Assembly (NCBI RefSeq): GCF_000187245.1 | Contig: NC_027864.1 | Coordinates: 434,001 to 498,000 of the forward strand | DNA from: Ogataea parapolymorpha DL-1 | Lineage: Eukaryota; Ascomycota; Pichiomycetes; Pichiales; Pichiaceae | Reading direction: 5' to 3' | Length of the DNA: 64,000 bases | Shown: positions 61,122 to 64,000 of the stretch, in pieces | Layout of the letters: each line of letters opens with the position of its first letter | How positions within the stretch are numbered: the stretch's first letter is position 1 | Made by a program: the position numbers and the translations under genes | Notes under the pieces: generated by a model | Told to the model about the DNA's origin: nothing | The model's input: only the letters and a program-made list of their open reading frames with translations | Databases searched by the model: none

Positions 61122-61153
61122 GAATACTTTTCAAACATTTTTTTATTTTTTTC
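61122..61153. promoter_or_regulatory. 32-bp gap between divergent HEL2 and GEP4 start codons
   Basis: Only 32 A/T-rich bases separate the two ATGs. Both promoters must therefore overlap the opposite gene's leader or coding region. Confidence 0.7.
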
Positions 61154-61687
61154 ATGCTAAATTTGAGTGCTACGCTGCACTTTTGGAAGATCGTTGCCAA
61201 CCCGGCACTCGTGAACCCGCAACTGGTTGTCCCCACGTTCCAGCACCTGCCACATAACCTCCCCCATATAAGAGGTATGGTTCTGGACAAGGACAACTGC
61301 ATTGCAAGAGACCACGACGACAGAGTGTGGCCCGCTTACGAGGAGCGCTGGAGCTCTCTCAAGAAAGAATACCCCGGAAGACTGCTTATTGTGAGCAACT
61401 CGGCAGGCACAAACGACGACGTGGACGGCCAGGCGCAACGGCTCGAAAAAAACACCGGGGTGCCTGTTCTGCGGCACTCCACCAAGAAGCCCGGGTGCTG
61501 GCCTGAGATCGTGGCCTGGTTCGAGCAGCGCGGCGTGGAGCCGCACGAGATCGCCGTCGTGGGCGACCGTCTGTTCACGGACATCCTGATGGCCAACATG
61601 ATGGGCTCGTACGGGGTGTGGGTGCGCGAGGGGGTGCACCTCTCCTCCTCTGTGCTCTGCCGTTTTGAGCGCTTCCTGAAAAAATAA
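61154..61687 (+). CDS. GEP4: Mitochondrial phosphatidylglycerophosphate phosphatase GEP4
   Basis: A 177-residue HAD-type phosphatase. Motif 1 is VLDKDNCIA (about 43-51, catalytic Asp pair), motif 2 IVSNSAGT, the Lys motif is KKPGCWPEI and motif 3 is VVGDRLFTDILMAN. It makes phosphatidylglycerol in the inner membrane on the way to cardiolipin. The N-terminus (MLNLSATLHFWKIVANPALV) lacks a strong presequence, as in the yeast protein (185 residues). Confidence 0.93.
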   Translation: MLNLSATLHFWKIVANPALVNPQLVVPTFQHLPHNLPHIRGMVLDKDNCIARDHDDRVWPAYEERWSSLKKEYPGRLLIVSNSAGTNDDVDGQAQRLEKNTGVPVLRHSTKKPGCWPEIVAWFEQRGVEPHEIAVVGDRLFTDILMANMMGSYGVWVREGVHLSSSVLCRFERFLKK

Positions 61688-61717
61688 ATAAAATATATCT
61701 GGCTACCATCAGCTACC

Positions 61718-62422
61718 ATGGCCTCCCGCAATAATATATCCACGTTTCGGCTGCTTTTGGAGGCTCACGGCCGTCCTGCCGATATCCGCCCAGCCCGGAT
61801 CAACGAGGTGGCCAACTGGGACGCCATATTTTCCGACCCCAAGATGTTCTCCTCGATGCTCATCTACATAGCGTTCATGATGGCGCAATTGGGACTCAGT
61901 TACGCCGGATTCGTGTATTTCGAGGTGGAAAATAGACCCGCCATCTACAGTGTGTCGCTGCTGTACAATATATTTGCGTCGTATTTCTTCCCGATCCTCA
62001 TAGCCAGCACCATGGAGGAGAACCTGGAGAACCCGTTCGAGAGCCTGCGCAAGGAGGTGCGTGCGTGCCAGGGTTTCGTGGTGTGCGTGTGCATCCAGGC
62101 AGTGGCTCTGGCGCTGTCGGTTTGGTCTACGGTGCGGATATTCCAAACTGAGCAGGTGCTGCTGGTTGACTACGACTATATCTCGAGACGCACCAAAAAA
62201 ATCGACGTCACCAGCATGATCAAGGTTTTTCAGGTGGTGAGCCTGAGTCTGACGGTGTTCGGGTTCCTGATGAGTCTCGTGAACTTTGTCATCACGAGAA
62301 ACAGGCTTATTCGGTATCTGCACCGCATCGAGCGTGAGGGCGAGCACGAATGGGCCAGAGACAATCTGCCGGACGATTTCTACGAGCGTTGCATTAAGAC
62401 ACACCGCGGCACGGCTAAATAG
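61718..62422 (+). CDS. Four-helix membrane protein of unknown function
   Basis: I do not recognise this 234-residue protein. It has about four hydrophobic segments (44-66, 76-95, 117-140 and 170-193) between a 40-residue cytosolic-type N-terminus and a basic/acidic C-terminal tail (RNRLIRYLHRIEREGEHEW). Segments are joined by charged loops, one with SRRTKKIDV. It starts 30 bp after GEP4 and ends 26 bp before TRA1, so it has little room for its own promoter. ATG 61718 follows a CTACC context. Organelle and role are unknown. Confidence 0.75.
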   Translation: MASRNNISTFRLLLEAHGRPADIRPARINEVANWDAIFSDPKMFSSMLIYIAFMMAQLGLSYAGFVYFEVENRPAIYSVSLLYNIFASYFFPILIASTMEENLENPFESLRKEVRACQGFVVCVCIQAVALALSVWSTVRIFQTEQVLLVDYDYISRRTKKIDVTSMIKVFQVVSLSLTVFGFLMSLVNFVITRNRLIRYLHRIEREGEHEWARDNLPDDFYERCIKTHRGTAK

Positions 62423-62448
62423 ATCTAATACCAGTATATTTTGCAATG

Positions 62449-64000
62449 TTACATGTATGCCATCCACAGGGTGTCTGTGCTGGCGAGGTTGCGCGGGTTG
62501 ACGGCGTGCGCAATGAGGTTGAGGATGAACTGCGACGCAATTCCCTGGCCCTCCATGTGGCTGAGCTGCGCCACACGCTTGGTGACAAAATTGACATTGA
62601 CCCTGACGATCTCGCGTAGGTGCGGGTCGCCCGCAGAAGGTCTGTGCTGCTGCGTGAACCAGGCCACCACCTCGTCGCGCACGAAAAGACTCAAGAAATG
62701 CTCCATCTCGTACTCCGGGTCGCTCAGACACTGCGCGATGATCATGATGTGCGCAGATAGGATGCCCTCCATGCCGGCCTCGCCGATCAGCTTCTGCACG
62801 TTGGGAGTGAGCCGGAAGGGCACCATCTCGAGCGAGCAGAACAATGGTGCCGCGCGCTGCGCCGAAACGTCGAGCGTGCTGTTGGCAAACGCGTTCGAGT
62901 GCGTCTTGCCGCTGGCCACCTTGTACGGCAGCATTTCGGACGTCCAAACGCGGCCGGAGCTCTGGTTGATATGGATTTTTTGCGGCTGTCTAGAGTTGAT
63001 GCACAGCATGTACGTCATGAAGATGAACGAGGCGTACTGCGACGTAAACTGCTTGCGGAACAGCCAGAATTCCTCGAACCGGGTGTAATGCTTGAGGAAG
63101 TAGTCCTTCATGACGGTGCTTGGCACGAGCGTCGATTGGATCGCCGCCAGGATCTCTGTCTTGACGCTGAGGATGTCTGGCTTCGGCAGCCGCGGGTCAT
63201 ACGCGGCATGCAGCTTCTCGATCGTGTACGCGAACGGCTCGTCCTTGTTGAGCCCGCTCTGGCGACAGTAGTCCTCGTAGATGCTCAGCATGTTGACGTA
63301 GTCCTCGCTGTCGCTCATGATGCGGATATGTGGGCTGAGCGGGATTGCCACGGGCAGCGTGAGCTCAATGTTGCGTCTTCTGGCCTGGACGTTCTTCGAG
63401 AGTGCGTCGTTGAAGATGCGGAACAGCTGGAAAATGCGCTCCTCGCGGCGGCAGTGACGCGCGGCTGGGAACTGCACTGCGAATGAGTGCAGGCTGCCGT
63501 CGTGGCCGCGGATCGTGATACGTTTGTAGCACGCTGTCGGGCCGCGAATCAGTTCCAGCGTCGGCAAAAACCTCTCGATTTTGACGAAATGGTTGTTGGT
63601 CTCCTTGTTGAGCAGGTACTGGCCCGGAATCTCGATGTCCTCGAATTTCTGGTGGTGGAACTGGCTCAAATGCGGACACACGCGCTCCATGTTCATCTTG
63701 CCGAAACTGCGGTCCAACTTCTCCTCCAAACAGTCTTTCCACTTACGCAGCTTGCTAATATACGTCTCGAGGTTTGGCTTGCTCTTGATGATGTCCACGT
63801 CGAATTCCTCGCGAATATGTTTCGGCAGTACGGTATCTGCGAATCGGATAATGTTGGCCTCTGTGGCAGGCGGTAGACGGGCGTCCTCCTTCGGGTTCGT
63901 GAGCCGGTTGAAGTACTGAACGCCGTCGTTGTACAGGGCCACCACGAGCCGGTACGCGTCGTCGTCGTGGCTGCTCTTGAACCGCTGGCTGATCTGGTCA
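62449..64000 (-). CDS. TRA1: SAGA/NuA4 subunit TRA1, C-terminal part (5' end outside window)
   Basis: About 517 codons of the C-terminal end; the frame is open at the right edge, so the gene continues beyond. It carries the end of the FAT region and the PIKK-type kinase domain: LPTLELIRGPTACYKRITIRGHDGSLHSFAVQFPAARHCRREERIFQLFRIFN, then FATC-like QGIASQFILNLIAHAVNPRNLASTDTLWMAYM at the end. The catalytic loop is replaced by SRQPQKIHINQSSGR, with no Asp or DFG, so it is a pseudokinase as in all Tra1/TRRAP proteins. It is the activator-binding subunit shared by SAGA and NuA4. Confidence 0.95.
   Translation of the reverse strand, partial: DQISQRFKSSHDDDAYRLVVALYNDGVQYFNRLTNPKEDARLPPATEANIIRFADTVLPKHIREEFDVDIIKSKPNLETYISKLRKWKDCLEEKLDRSFGKMNMERVCPHLSQFHHQKFEDIEIPGQYLLNKETNNHFVKIERFLPTLELIRGPTACYKRITIRGHDGSLHSFAVQFPAARHCRREERIFQLFRIFNDALSKNVQARRRNIELTLPVAIPLSPHIRIMSDSEDYVNMLSIYEDYCRQSGLNKDEPFAYTIEKLHAAYDPRLPKPDILSVKTEILAAIQSTLVPSTVMKDYFLKHYTRFEEFWLFRKQFTSQYASFIFMTYMLCINSRQPQKIHINQSSGRVWTSEMLPYKVASGKTHSNAFANSTLDVSAQRAAPLFCSLEMVPFRLTPNVQKLIGEAGMEGILSAHIMIIAQCLSDPEYEMEHFLSLFVRDEVVAWFTQQHRPSAGDPHLREIVRVNVNFVTKRVAQLSHMEGQGIASQFILNLIAHAVNPRNLASTDTLWMAYM

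Noticed and set aside
60066..61160. Plus-strand frame of 364 codons opposite HEL2
   Set aside because: Leu/Val-rich antisense translation of a GC-rich gene, with no family features.
61709..62947. Minus-strand frame of 412 codons across the unknown membrane gene and TRA1
   Set aside because: It is antisense to one clear gene and out of phase with TRA1; composition is His/Arg/Gln-rich and shadow-like.

Overview
This window is nuclear DNA from a budding yeast, almost certainly a methylotrophic yeast of the Ogataea (Hansenula) polymorpha / parapolymorpha group. The signs are very dense genes, few introns, TACTAAC branch points, yeast-type families throughout, and a 295-residue PEX10 whose length agrees with the Hansenula PER8 product as I remember it. 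A CTG codon sits at a universally conserved Leu of CDC42, so CTG appears to be read as Leu.

Layout. 1-17.5 kb: PSP1 (5' end cut), an FGGY sugar kinase, a PRR1-like kinase, MED14/RGR1, VPS71/SWC6, DPM1, UBA2, a SAC7-type RhoGAP, RVS167, a cytochrome c peroxidase with a long membrane-type N-terminal extension, and a UPC2-type zinc-cluster regulator. 17.5-28.9 kb: TCP1, CDC42, GCD6, a small unknown gene, two drug/polyamine exporters (TPO1 type and DHA2 type), and RIM20. 28.9-30.65 kb is the only large gene-poor stretch; it holds a possible decayed gene and the long promoter of a SUN-family wall gene. 30.65-47 kb: SUN4-like, AMS1, BRR2 (interrupted by a frameshift near its N-terminus), PDA1, an EIS1-like eisosome protein and a Vip1-like RRM protein. 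47-64 kb: GDE1, a CQD1/ADCK2-like mitochondrial kinase-like protein with two 3' introns (one only 34 nt), ARL1, TYR1, MSB1, IES4-like, PEX10, HEL2, GEP4, an unknown membrane protein, and the C-terminal part of TRA1 (running off the right edge).

Functional themes. Several genes touch polarity and cortex (CDC42, SAC7-like GAP, MSB1, RVS167, EIS1-like), chromatin and transcription (MED14, VPS71, IES4, TRA1), or mitochondrial lipid and redox work (CCP-like, CQD1, GEP4, PDA1). They are scattered and do not form a cluster or operon. I recognise no virus, CRISPR array, rRNA, tRNA or intact mobile element.

Most interesting points: the 34-nt intron with two TACTAAC boxes in CQD1; the split BRR2 frame (ATGA overlap); the CCP fused to an unknown 280-residue N-terminus; a nested palindrome just upstream of the RRM gene; and the relic in the 1.77-kb gap. 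Nothing here looks like a wholly new multi-gene system.
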